A stretch of DNA of 64,000 bases from NCBI RefSeq assembly GCF_900167075.1, contig NZ_FUWH01000003.1, forward strand, positions 124,001 through 188,000, given 5' to 3'. The position numbers and the translations under genes were made by a program. Each line of letters starts with the position of its first letter. The stretch's first letter is position 1. Source of the DNA: Sediminibacterium ginsengisoli (GTDB taxonomy: Bacteria; Bacteroidota; Bacteroidia; Chitinophagales; Chitinophagaceae). Shown in pieces: positions 54,577-63,530 of this stretch. Under the pieces are notes generated by a model. That model worked only from the letters and a program-made list of their open reading frames with translations. It searched no databases and was not told where the DNA came from.

Positions 54577-55194
54577 TTATCCGCGTGGTTTTGTGCCGGC
54601 AGGAGCAGAAGTTGCTGGTTTGGCAGCACCACCGCCTGACTGACGTTTCCACTCGTCTTCCAGTTCTTTAGGCAGCTGGAGTTTCAGTTTCATTGCAACC
54701 CTTACCGTTACGTTATCCAGCAGGGGAGCGTTCACATAAGGTGATAATGCATCCTGACGCAGTACGTAAGTGTATTTCTGTTCTGCAACTACTTCATTCA
54801 GTGCAGTTACGATCTTCTGCATGAAAGGAGCCAGCAGTTCCTGTTTTTTGTTCTCTTCCAGTTCTGCCTGGTAATCCTGCCACCTGAGCAGTTTGTATTT
54901 CAGCTTGTTGATATCGTTCATCGCCATTTCCCTTGCTTTAGGAGACATGGTAGCAGAATCTCTTTTGAACAGACTATCACGATGCTGATAGTCGCTCAGC
55001 GTATAGTCGTATTCACCTCTCAGAGAATCCATCCTGTAGCTGTTCAGCAGGGTATCAATTTTCTGGATGCCTGGCATTGCGCCGAGCAGCTGCTGCTCAT
55101 CAAAATAACCTATTTTGAGTTGCTGTGCCTCTGCCTGGTTAACCATCAGGAAACTTGCTGCAAAAGCCACACACACAAATAATACTTTCTTCAT
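54577..55194 (-). CDS. OmpH/Skp-family periplasmic chaperone (second copy)
   Basis: This 205-residue protein has a signal peptide ending near AEAQQ. The helical coiled-coil arms (about 60-150) contain KLKYKLLRWQDYQAELEENKKQ. The OmpH-fold end is YTYVLRQDALSPYVNAPLLDNVT. A Pro/Ala/Thr tail finishes the protein. Skp proteins hold unfolded outer-membrane proteins for the BAM complex. It follows another skp-like gene by 33 bases and precedes a terminator. Confidence 0.88.
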   Translation of the reverse strand: MKKVLFVCVAFAASFLMVNQAEAQQLKIGYFDEQQLLGAMPGIQKIDTLLNSYRMDSLRGEYDYTLSDYQHRDSLFKRDSATMSPKAREMAMNDINKLKYKLLRWQDYQAELEENKKQELLAPFMQKIVTALNEVVAEQKYTYVLRQDALSPYVNAPLLDNVTVRVAMKLKLQLPKELEDEWKRQSGGGAAKPATSAPAGTKPRG

Positions 55195-55227
55195 TGTTGT
55201 GAGAGTTTATGTTTGTTTTTGTTTTAC

Positions 55228-55743
55228 TTATCTTATTCCCAGCTCCCTCAGCACTTCGTCGCTCTTATCCAGCTTGGGGTCGGCAAATATAACGGTAATT
55301 CCTTCACTTTTATCCAATACAAAATCATAAGATCTTGCCAATGCCAGTTTCTGAACAGCATTGTAAACCCTGTCCTGCACAGGTTTAACAAGTCTTTGTC
55401 TTTCTTTGAAAAGATCCCCTTCATAACCGAAGCGTTTTTTCTGGAGATCGCGGATTTCCTTTTCCTTCATGAACAGTTCGTCTTCCCGTTTCTTTTTCAG
55501 GTCTTCGGTAAGCATAAACTGTTCTGCTTCGTAATTCTTGTACATTTTGTCCAGTTGTGCCTGCTTATCATCTATTTCTTTCTGCCACTGTTCCCCTATC
55601 TGCTGCAGTTTTTTATCTGCATCCCTGTACTCAGGTATTTTTTCCAGGATGTACTTGGTATCGATAATAGCGTAACGTTGTTGCGCCTGTGCGGCAACTG
55701 TCATCAGCATCAGCACCAGCGGGAGGATCAGTGTTTTTTTCAT
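55228..55743 (-). CDS. OmpH/Skp-family periplasmic chaperone (first copy)
   Basis: This 171-residue protein has a signal peptide ending near QAQQ. The typical start RYAIIDTKYILEKIPEY is followed by a long charged coiled coil with YEAEQFMLTEDLKKKRE. The end is YDFVLDKSEGITVIFADPKLDKSDEV. It is the closer Skp homologue of the pair and lies 21 bases after bamA, as usual in Bacteroidota. Chaperoning of BAM substrates is inferred from family and position. Confidence 0.92.
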   Translation of the reverse strand: MKKTLILPLVLMLMTVAAQAQQRYAIIDTKYILEKIPEYRDADKKLQQIGEQWQKEIDDKQAQLDKMYKNYEAEQFMLTEDLKKKREDELFMKEKEIRDLQKKRFGYEGDLFKERQRLVKPVQDRVYNAVQKLALARSYDFVLDKSEGITVIFADPKLDKSDEVLRELGIR

Positions 55744-55764
55744 AACAGATGTTTAGGTTTTCGG

Positions 55765-58512
55765 TTATTCCGGTTCAAAACCGAGCATAAATGTAAATCT
55801 TGCTGCGTCTTTTAACGCGCTTCCGGGGGTAAACCTATCCAATCCTATGCCATAATCAAATCCAAGCAGACCGAACATCGGCAGGAAGAACCTCATACCA
55901 AGACCCACTGAACGGCGTAACTGGAACGGGTTATAATCTTTCATGCTGTACCAGCCGTTGGCCGCTTCAAAGAAGCCAAGGGCAAAAATGGTACTGCTCG
56001 GGTTGAGGCTGAGCGGGTAGCGCAGCTCCATGCTGTACTTATTGAATATTGTAAAATACTGGCTCGCGTTCTGCTTGTCAGGATTCACTTTCGGATTCGA
56101 GTTGTCGTATACCGGGTAACCTCTGTGGGCGATGATATCATAACCCAGCAGCGCAAACTGGTTGCTCAGACCCGCATCACCCACCTGGAATCTTTCAAAC
56201 GGAGAGATCTGCAGATCCGGGTTGAACCTGCCCAGGAAACCGAATTTAGCGGAGGTCTTCAGTACAAACTGCTTGTTGCGGTCTTCCCCGTGCGGTTTGC
56301 CGAGCGGCACATACCACTCACCATTGAATCTCCATTTGTGGTATTCGATCCAGTTATACGGATTTTCTTTTGATCCGATGTTCTTGTCGATCAGCGAGTA
56401 CGGCGGTGTTACCTGCAGGCTCAGCAGGAACGTTGAACCCGAACGGGGGAACAGCGGCTGATCCACAGATGAACGCTGCAATGCCACCCTGAAGTTCAGG
56501 TTGTTTACAATGCCGTTGTCGAAGCCCGGCAGGTTGGTCGGGTCAATGGCATAGTTGCTCAGCTTATACCTCGTATAGTTGATACCCATCGACAGTGAGA
56601 AATAGTCATCCGGCCATTTCAGCTGTTTTGCCAGGCTCAGTGTTGCACCGGTAGTGGAAATATATCTTGTATTCGCTACGTCCGGATCATATGCTCCAGT
56701 TGTAGGATCATAAGTCTGGCCATACTTCGTATTGAAGATGCTGAAAGTAAGCGCATTCCTTTTCTTACCGCCCAGCCATGGTTCGGTGAACGAGAAGTTA
56801 TAGGAACGGAATGCTTTACCGTTACTCTGTACACGTACGCTGAGTTTCTGGCCGTCTCCCATTGGTAACGGATCCCAGGCCGATTTCTTCCAGATATTAC
56901 GGATTGAGAAGTTGTTGAAGGTTACACCCAGTGTTCCCGTAAGACCAATGGCTCCGCCCCAACCTGCACTCAGTTCAAGCTGATCGCTCGATTTCTCTTC
57001 CACGCTGTAGTTGATGTCCACAGTTCCGTCGTCCGGATTGGGAACGGGTGTGATACCGATCTTTTCCTGGTTGAAATAATTCAGCTGCGCGATCTCACGC
57101 TGTGAACGAACCAGCATCTGGCGGCTGAATTTATCACCCGGGATAGTACGGATCTCCCTGCGGATCACGTGCTCCTTGGTACGGTCATTACCACTGATGC
57201 GGATATTTTTGATGGTCGCCTGCGGACCTTCAATAATACGGATCTCATAATCGATGGTATCACGGTATACCGCAGTTTCAACCGGGTCTGTACGGAAGAA
57301 CAGGTAACCGTCATCCTGGTAAAGTCCGCTGATATCGCCACCATCCGGAGATGCGGATTTACCCAGTTTTTTATTGAGCAGTTCCAGGTTATAGATATCC
57401 CCCTTGCGTATGCCGAGGATCAGTGTAAGTTGCGAATCGGAATATTTGGTATTCCCTCTCCAGGTGATATTACCGAAATAGTATTTATTCCCTTCGTTCA
57501 TCTTGATATCGATGTTCAGGTCACCTTTTTCGGTATGATACACCGTATCCTGCTCGATCATCGCATCACGATAACCCATCGAGTTATAATATTCCAGCAG
57601 GTTCTCTTTATCCTGCTCATATTTTTTCTCGTCGAATTTCGCAGATGAAAGTTTAAGCCTCACATAAGGATCCAGTATTTTTTTGGTTTTAGCGGGGATC
57701 AGGTAACCATATTCTTTCAGGTATTCATTGAACGTATAACGTTTTACCGGAACGATCTGGCCTTTATCGAATGTAGGATGGAGCGTGAAGCGGGATTTTT
57801 CCTTGGTATCTTTCAGTTGTTTTTTCAGTTTACCCGCATCTACTGTATTACCGCCAAAGTTGATATTATTGATCTTTACCTTTGAACCTTTCTCTACAAT
57901 AAAGTTCAGCGAGATGGTATTGTTATCGCGTGTGGTATCCAGTTTCTCGATCACCGTAACCCTTGAATCGCGGAAACCTTTTTCCGCATAGAACTTCTTG
58001 ATCGCCTCCACCGCAGATATTTTCATATTCTCCGTTACCACGCGGTTCGGAACCAGGCCGGTCTTACCCTGCAGGTCTTCCGCCTCTCCTTTTTTCACTC
58101 CTGTAAAATGGTACGTTGAAAGACGTGCACGTTCCGTTACCGCTATCTCGATTTCGATGTCTTTACCCTGGAGCTTTGTGATGTAAATCTCTACATCAGA
58201 GAAATAATTCTGCCCCCAGAGCTTGGTGATCGCTTTTGAAAAGTTATCGCCGCCGGGAATAGTCAGTTCATCTCCTACATTAATATTCGCGATTGAAATA
58301 AGCAGGTTCTCATCGAAGAAACGGTTACCGGTTACCTTAACCGCTGCTACTTTATATTTTTTCGGTGTTTTCTGATTGAAGATATTCAGCAGATCTGCAT
58401 CTATTGAAGTGATGACGGTATCGGGCTCTGATGTTGTTTGTTGTGACCAGGCCGAGGAACTCACCAGTGATGTTACTAAAGCCAACACTAAAATTTTGTA
58501 CACTTTCTGCAT
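55765..58512 (-). CDS. bamA: Outer-membrane protein assembly factor BamA
   Basis: The protein has 915 residues from the ATG at 58512 before the signal peptide (KVYKILVLALVTSLVSS, cut near AWSQ). Five POTRA domains (about 45-460) recruit substrates, and a C-terminal Omp85 beta-barrel (about 480-915) inserts outer-membrane proteins. The final residues RFTFMLGFEPE and the late GLLGFDYGIGLDRF loop are typical. It lies between uppS (149 bases upstream) and the skp genes on the same strand. Confidence 0.94.
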   Translation of the reverse strand: MQKVYKILVLALVTSLVSSSAWSQQTTSEPDTVITSIDADLLNIFNQKTPKKYKVAAVKVTGNRFFDENLLISIANINVGDELTIPGGDNFSKAITKLWGQNYFSDVEIYITKLQGKDIEIEIAVTERARLSTYHFTGVKKGEAEDLQGKTGLVPNRVVTENMKISAVEAIKKFYAEKGFRDSRVTVIEKLDTTRDNNTISLNFIVEKGSKVKINNINFGGNTVDAGKLKKQLKDTKEKSRFTLHPTFDKGQIVPVKRYTFNEYLKEYGYLIPAKTKKILDPYVRLKLSSAKFDEKKYEQDKENLLEYYNSMGYRDAMIEQDTVYHTEKGDLNIDIKMNEGNKYYFGNITWRGNTKYSDSQLTLILGIRKGDIYNLELLNKKLGKSASPDGGDISGLYQDDGYLFFRTDPVETAVYRDTIDYEIRIIEGPQATIKNIRISGNDRTKEHVIRREIRTIPGDKFSRQMLVRSQREIAQLNYFNQEKIGITPVPNPDDGTVDINYSVEEKSSDQLELSAGWGGAIGLTGTLGVTFNNFSIRNIWKKSAWDPLPMGDGQKLSVRVQSNGKAFRSYNFSFTEPWLGGKKRNALTFSIFNTKYGQTYDPTTGAYDPDVANTRYISTTGATLSLAKQLKWPDDYFSLSMGINYTRYKLSNYAIDPTNLPGFDNGIVNNLNFRVALQRSSVDQPLFPRSGSTFLLSLQVTPPYSLIDKNIGSKENPYNWIEYHKWRFNGEWYVPLGKPHGEDRNKQFVLKTSAKFGFLGRFNPDLQISPFERFQVGDAGLSNQFALLGYDIIAHRGYPVYDNSNPKVNPDKQNASQYFTIFNKYSMELRYPLSLNPSSTIFALGFFEAANGWYSMKDYNPFQLRRSVGLGMRFFLPMFGLLGFDYGIGLDRFTPGSALKDAARFTFMLGFEPE

Positions 58513-58661
58513 CCGTTTCGGTTTGTGATATTGCTGGCTGAAAGTACAGCACAAGTAGCTTCCAGCAATGGGTTCGGTTATTTTAAGCGGGGCAAATTAA
58601 CGGGAATTATTAAAAGTCTTTGTTAAAACAACCACCTATTTTATATTATAATATTTTAATA

Positions 58662-59429
58662 TTATGAAGCCAGTTCAGTTTCCTCCTGTATCTGGTGACC
58701 GGTTTTGCCGAATCTGCGCTGTCTCGACTGGTAATTCACAATGGCTTCGTACAGGTTTTCCTTCCTGAAATCGGGCCAGCGCGTATCGGTGAAATAAAGT
58801 TCTGCATAAGCCAGCTGGTACAGCAGGAAATTGCTGATCCTGTACTCCCCGCTGGTGCGGATCATCAGTTCCGGATCGGGGAACTGGCTGGTGGAAAGGT
58901 ATTGCTGCAGTGTTTCCTGGCTGATCGATTCCGGGTTGATCTTACCGGCTTTCACATCCAGGCCTATATTTTTTACAGCATTCACCAGCTCCCACCGGCT
59001 GCTGTAACTGAGCGCCATGATCAGGTTCAGACCGGTATTGGCTGCCGTCATATCCAGTGCTTCCTGCAGTTCCTGCCTCGCGTAATCCGGGAGCATGTTC
59101 AGGTCGCCGATCACATGCAGACGGATATTATTCTTATTCAGTACGGGAACTTCCTTGCGGATGGTATCTACCAGGAGTGCCATCAGACCCTGCACTTCGT
59201 TCTCCGGCCGGTCCCAGTTTTCTGTGCTGAATGCATAGAGCGTTAAATAGCCGATGCCCAGTTCTGCTGCACCTTCCACAATATTGCGAACGCTTTCCAC
59301 ACCGTGAAAGTGACCGTATAAACGGTCCTGGCCCTTCTCCTCAGCCCAACGGCCATTACCATCCATAATGATGGCTATATGTTTTGGCAGCTGTGCTTTA
59401 TTTATCCTGGCAAGGAGGTCTTCTGACAT
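58662..59429 (-). CDS. uppS: Isoprenyl transferase (undecaprenyl diphosphate synthase)
   Basis: This 255-residue cis-prenyltransferase makes the C55 lipid carrier for cell-wall and O-antigen precursors. Signatures are IAIIMDGNGRWAEEKG, the GHFHGVESVRN turn, LTLYAFSTENWDRP, and the late RTSGEYRISNFLLYQLAYAELYFTDTRWPDF. All catalytic positions, including the early Asp and the late Arg/Ser, are present. It is placed between DUF6089 and bamA, a conserved order in this phylum. Confidence 0.95.
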   Translation of the reverse strand: MSEDLLARINKAQLPKHIAIIMDGNGRWAEEKGQDRLYGHFHGVESVRNIVEGAAELGIGYLTLYAFSTENWDRPENEVQGLMALLVDTIRKEVPVLNKNNIRLHVIGDLNMLPDYARQELQEALDMTAANTGLNLIMALSYSSRWELVNAVKNIGLDVKAGKINPESISQETLQQYLSTSQFPDPELMIRTSGEYRISNFLLYQLAYAELYFTDTRWPDFRKENLYEAIVNYQSRQRRFGKTGHQIQEETELAS

Positions 59430-59523
59430 GGTCTTCCCTTCATTTAGGCAGCGAAATTAACAAAATCAATGGGTTGGCGCGTGGCATCCGGTAGAAAATA
59501 TATTAGCTGCGGGATTCATGAAA

Positions 59524-60384
59524 TCAGCGTTTAACCGCTGTCGGGCACCTGTACGACTGCAGATTGAAGGATATTCCTACTTTAAATGTAGCATAAGAAT
59601 CTTTCTTGAGGCTGTTTCCGCGCTGGCGTCCCTTGATGCCGATAGAAGTTCCGGTTTCGTAACTTCTGTCCTGCAACAGCTGTGCCGGCGACGGTGAACC
59701 ATCCGGTAACGGTGAAAATGCATCCGGTGCGTAAAAACCGCTTACATCATCCAGATAATCCGTATTGGTAAAACGGTATGTGAATTCGGTATAGATATTG
59801 GTCTTTGCGGTAATGGCATATTTAAACCCAAGGGTAAACGGTATGCTGATCGCGATCGGATTGTAGGGTTTCAGATCGGGATAAAGCGCGCTGCCCTGTC
59901 CTTCTGTACCGAGCGGACGGAGCAGGTATTTTTCCCCGGCCAGGTACGCATAAGGTTCATAGGAAAATACCCCAACCCCCAGGCCCACATAAGGCGTATA
60001 ATTATACCCTTCAAATGCCGGGTTGAAGTTGAAAAAGTTGAAATCACCGGCTATGCTCAGCTCCCACACATTGCTGTTGAAGCTCAGGTTACGTGTACGC
60101 TGCACATCGTTTTTGCTGAGCGCATCGGTATAACCGAGCATGGCATAATCCCCGGAAATCCGGAGACCGATATAATTGGTAAGCTGTTTTCTGAAAAACA
60201 CACCGGCCGCAATTTTAGGCCTGTTGATGTTCATATCCGGGTTAAGATCCCCGAAATAATGGCCTACACCAACGGATACACCTATCTCGCCCTGGTGGCT
60301 GAAGCTTTCCATTAACTGCGCATCAGCCTTTTGCCGGTTTAAGACAGTACATAATAACGAACAGACAATGATCTTTTTAAGCAT
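59524..60384 (-). CDS. DUF6089-family outer-membrane beta-barrel-like protein
   Basis: This 286-residue protein has a short signal region (ACSLLCTVLNRQK-like start, cut near ADAQL). The beta-strand pattern is that of an outer-membrane barrel: IGVSVGVGHYFGDLNPD, PYVGLGVGVFSYEPY, FTYRFTNTDYLDDVSG. DUF6089 proteins sit between nadK and uppS in many Bacteroidota. Their role in envelope assembly is presumed, not shown. No enzymatic motif is visible. Confidence 0.85.
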   Translation of the reverse strand: MLKKIIVCSLLCTVLNRQKADAQLMESFSHQGEIGVSVGVGHYFGDLNPDMNINRPKIAAGVFFRKQLTNYIGLRISGDYAMLGYTDALSKNDVQRTRNLSFNSNVWELSIAGDFNFFNFNPAFEGYNYTPYVGLGVGVFSYEPYAYLAGEKYLLRPLGTEGQGSALYPDLKPYNPIAISIPFTLGFKYAITAKTNIYTEFTYRFTNTDYLDDVSGFYAPDAFSPLPDGSPSPAQLLQDRSYETGTSIGIKGRQRGNSLKKDSYATFKVGISFNLQSYRCPTAVKR

Positions 60385-60442
60385 AGTTGATCCAGGCGTA
60401 AAAGTGTGTGTGAAAATAGCACCTAATTTGATACTATAAAAG

Positions 60443-61321
60443 TTAATTTCTTTTATCCAGTCCCCAGGTCAGCTTGGTTCTCAGCGTAGAAAGGAAACTG
60501 TTTTCATTCAGCCTGACAAGGCTCACACAGAATTTTTCTTTTTTTACGGCAAGCTGTATTGTCCGGCTTACGATCTCTTTCCGGGCATCCATCACACAGA
60601 TAAACTGGTCGGTACGGCCTTCCACTTCAAAGGAAATGATGCTGGTATCGGGTACTATGATCGATCTCACGTTCAGGTTATGCGGTGCCACCGGGGTAAT
60701 GACGAAGCTGGCCGATTCCGGGAAAAGGATCGGTCCGTTACAGCTCATATTATAACCTGTAGAACCGGTTGGTGTTGCCACAATGATGCCGTCGGCCCAG
60801 TAACTGTTCAGGAATTCTCCGTTCAGGTAAGTGTGGATCTTGATCATGGGAGAAGTATCCCGTTTGTGGATCGCAAATTCATTCAGCGCAAAGGGAGCAT
60901 CGCCGAAAAGGGAATCGTTCGAGTCGAGATGGATCAATGTCCGCCTGTCTACTACAAAAGTGTGGTTTACCAATGCATCTACCGCGCTGGCGAGCTCGTC
61001 TTTACTGATACTTGCCAGGAACCCGAGGCGACCGAAATTGATCCCCAGTATCGGAATATTATAATCCCGCACAAGAGTAATGGAATCGAGCATGGTGCCG
61101 TCGCCGCCTAAACTGATCAGGCAGTCGATCTGCTGGTTCAGGTCTGCCGGTTTTTCGAACGGAATGATGCTTGTTACCAGGTGCTCCGGCAGGGCAAACT
61201 GCTGGAACAGCGGATTATACAGGTAAATAGTAATATCATGCTTTGCCAGTTCACCCAGCAATACCACTAACGGGTTCTCCTGTTCCGTATCCAGTCCGCG
61301 GCTATAGATAGCTACTTTCAT
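60443..61321 (-). CDS. nadK: NAD kinase
   Basis: This 292-residue kinase phosphorylates NAD to NADP. It has the catalytic GGDG motif (LGGDGTMLDS), the ALNEFAIHK block and the GSTGYNMSCNGPILFP loop. The length is typical of the bacterial family. It lies 58 bases upstream of DUF6089 and 37 bases after an Omp85-like gene, all on one strand. The placement is conserved in the phylum. Confidence 0.95.
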   Translation of the reverse strand: MKVAIYSRGLDTEQENPLVVLLGELAKHDITIYLYNPLFQQFALPEHLVTSIIPFEKPADLNQQIDCLISLGGDGTMLDSITLVRDYNIPILGINFGRLGFLASISKDELASAVDALVNHTFVVDRRTLIHLDSNDSLFGDAPFALNEFAIHKRDTSPMIKIHTYLNGEFLNSYWADGIIVATPTGSTGYNMSCNGPILFPESASFVITPVAPHNLNVRSIIVPDTSIISFEVEGRTDQFICVMDARKEIVSRTIQLAVKKEKFCVSLVRLNENSFLSTLRTKLTWGLDKRN

Positions 61322-61358
61322 TCCTCTTAATTGTTTAGCTGCCTTGTTTTATCCTGCA

Positions 61359-62807
61359 TCAGAAATCATTCCTGCTTTGTAAATATAGGCCATTGCGTCC
61401 CAGCTGGTTAAAGCTGTATTCTATTTTAAATACAAAATCATAGATTGATACTACGTCTATACCGATCCCGCCTGTTCGTAACAGCCTGTTATTGAGCGTA
61501 TTGGATATATCCGGGCGGCTGTTGTAGCCATAACCCAGGTCTCCGTAAACCTTCAGGAAGATCCTGAAAGGGATTTTATCGTGTGTTTTGCTGGGAAAAG
61601 GGTTCCGTAACACAAAATACAGCAGTTGTTTATGGACCGCTGTTTTGAATACGCCGCCGGCTACACCATCCACTACATTATACTCCAGGCCACGCATCTG
61701 GAAAAAGCCATAGCCGATCATGCGTTCGTTGTAATAATAATGATTGAACGGCAGTTTTACCATCGCCATTCCTTCCAGGTGAAGGAAGCTGTTCCTGGTA
61801 ATGGGATGCGCATATACCGCACGGGCACTGGCCTGCCAGAGATCGGTCGCTTTGGTCAGTCCGCGTTTATAGAGATTGGTTTCAAGCATAAACCCTTTAG
61901 ACGGATAGGGTATATAATCGATCTTATAATATTTATACTGGTAAGAGAAATCCACGTATTCGAAAGCGGATTTGCCTTCGGGGAAATACAGCGGGTTGAT
62001 CTTAAGTACCGTATCCGCCACTTCCTGTTTGTTATACGATACCCTGAAATAATGCCTTTGTTTTACATCCGGGCGATAAGAATAGGTGAAATCAAAACGA
62101 AGATTTCGCCTTGCAACATCATTCTGCTTATAAAAAAGCTGTTTGTTATTGCCCGTGCCATAGTTCACTTCTTTCTGTGTGCCATAAATAAAACCCACAT
62201 TGAACCCGCTTTTCAGCTTGCGGTCGAAGAAAGGCATATCGTAGCGGAGCGTTACCTGCTGTGTATAACCGGTGATCAGCCAGACATCCAGGTTATCGTT
62301 TCTCCCGGTTACATTGTTCTGGATGAATTTGATCCCGTAATTCACACGCTCCAGGCTTCGGTGCTGGTCTACCCACCATTGGTTGAAATTGCGGTCTACC
62401 AGCTTGAAATAAGGTAAAGGAAAAAAATACCAGCGTTCTTTCAGATCGATCTTTATGTCGGCTATGTTGCCGTACAGATCAGAAATATAAACATTCACAT
62501 CCACAAACAGCAGTGTATTCATGATCTGCTGTCTGGCAAGCTCCAGTTGTTTGCCCAATTGTTCCGTACCAAGCGTATCGCCTTCGCGGAAAGGAACTTC
62601 GCGCATAACGATAAAATCCCGGGTACGCTTGTTTCCCGACATGCTGATCTTCCTGATCACGATCTGTTTTGCGGGTACGGCGATACTGTCTGCTTCTGCC
62701 GCTTTTGTTTCCTGCGCTGCAGCATCGAGGCCTGATAAGAGAAGGAATGTGAAGAGGAAAATAACCCTGTGCGTGTATTTGCTGTATTTCTTTTTTTCCT
62801 CGGTCAT
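61359..62807 (-). CDS. POTRA-containing Omp85-family outer-membrane protein
   Basis: This 482-residue protein has a signal peptide ending near AAAQE. One POTRA-like domain (about 47-125: IVIRKISMSGNKRTRDFIVMREV, NTLLFVDVNVYIS) precedes a beta-barrel with GLEYNVVDGVAGG and a C-terminal QSRNDF. It is much shorter than BamA (one POTRA instead of five) and resembles BamA/TamA relatives of unknown task. It sits between the CBS gene and nadK, which are usually neighbours in related genomes. It may help outer-membrane biogenesis, but this is inference. Confidence 0.84.
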   Translation of the reverse strand: MTEEKKKYSKYTHRVIFLFTFLLLSGLDAAAQETKAAEADSIAVPAKQIVIRKISMSGNKRTRDFIVMREVPFREGDTLGTEQLGKQLELARQQIMNTLLFVDVNVYISDLYGNIADIKIDLKERWYFFPLPYFKLVDRNFNQWWVDQHRSLERVNYGIKFIQNNVTGRNDNLDVWLITGYTQQVTLRYDMPFFDRKLKSGFNVGFIYGTQKEVNYGTGNNKQLFYKQNDVARRNLRFDFTYSYRPDVKQRHYFRVSYNKQEVADTVLKINPLYFPEGKSAFEYVDFSYQYKYYKIDYIPYPSKGFMLETNLYKRGLTKATDLWQASARAVYAHPITRNSFLHLEGMAMVKLPFNHYYYNERMIGYGFFQMRGLEYNVVDGVAGGVFKTAVHKQLLYFVLRNPFPSKTHDKIPFRIFLKVYGDLGYGYNSRPDISNTLNNRLLRTGGIGIDVVSIYDFVFKIEYSFNQLGRNGLYLQSRNDF

Positions 62808-62841
62808 AATAAATGCTGCGTCACCTGAACATGTAGACGTA

Positions 62842-63501
62842 TTATATATTCAGGTATGCAATAAGATGGTTGTAGTTTTCTTTCAGTTCGTTGGCGTATT
62901 GCTCTTCGCCGAAATAATAGCGTACAACATATTCGTACCGCTGGAAAGTTGCTACGATATCGGATATTTCTATCCGGTTGATCTTTATGGTTATAATAAC
63001 CATGCCCGTTTCTGGCTCGGTATATGTATTCAATTGCGTGATATAGGCATCGTTGGTTTCCACCAGCCTGCTGATCTCACCAAAGGAAAAATTTCTTTTA
63101 TCCGTTTCCAGCACAATCACACCGCCCTTGTCGTTATTGCCTACAAAAGCCGAAAGATGACGGAGCAGATCATGTTCTGAGATCACACCTGCCAGTCCGC
63201 CCTGCTCGTTCAGCACCGGCACCAACGATAACTGGTACTCCGAAGCGATCTTAAGCGCCACCAGGAAGTGCTCTTCGGCCCTCACTGCTGCTTTCAGCAA
63301 TGATTGCTGTATGGCTGCTATGGGTCCTTGTTCGTCGGCATCCAGCAACTCTCCCTTCTCTATCAGCCCGGCATATTTATCTTCTGCCAGCACCGGCAAA
63401 TGCATTACGTCGTAGTCCTCCATCAACTGCAGGGCAAGCGAAACCTTGTCGAACAGGCCGACAGACGGAAAACCCGTATTTGCCAATTGTGATGCCAGCA
63501 T
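62842..63501 (-). CDS. CBS-domain protein
   Basis: This 219-residue protein has two CBS repeats (about 10-60 and 70-125: VMHLPVLAEDKYAGLIEK, LSLVPVLNEQGGLAGVISEHDLLRHL), which bind adenosyl nucleotides. An ACT-like C-terminal region (about 130-219) contains GGVIVLETDKRNFSFGEISRLVE. It is likely a cytoplasmic sensor. It lies 34 bases upstream of the Omp85-like gene and 29 bases after the alpha/beta hydrolase gene. What it regulates is unknown. Confidence 0.86.
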   Translation of the reverse strand: MLASQLANTGFPSVGLFDKVSLALQLMEDYDVMHLPVLAEDKYAGLIEKGELLDADEQGPIAAIQQSLLKAAVRAEEHFLVALKIASEYQLSLVPVLNEQGGLAGVISEHDLLRHLSAFVGNNDKGGVIVLETDKRNFSFGEISRLVETNDAYITQLNTYTEPETGMVIITIKINRIEISDIVATFQRYEYVVRYYFGEEQYANELKENYNHLIAYLNI

Positions 63502-63530
63502 GTGCTGTTTCTTTTCAGTTACGTTAAAAA

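Noticed and set aside
61626..62417. 263-codon plus-strand frame
   Set aside because: It is antisense to the Omp85-like gene. The composition is that of a complement of beta-barrel codons.
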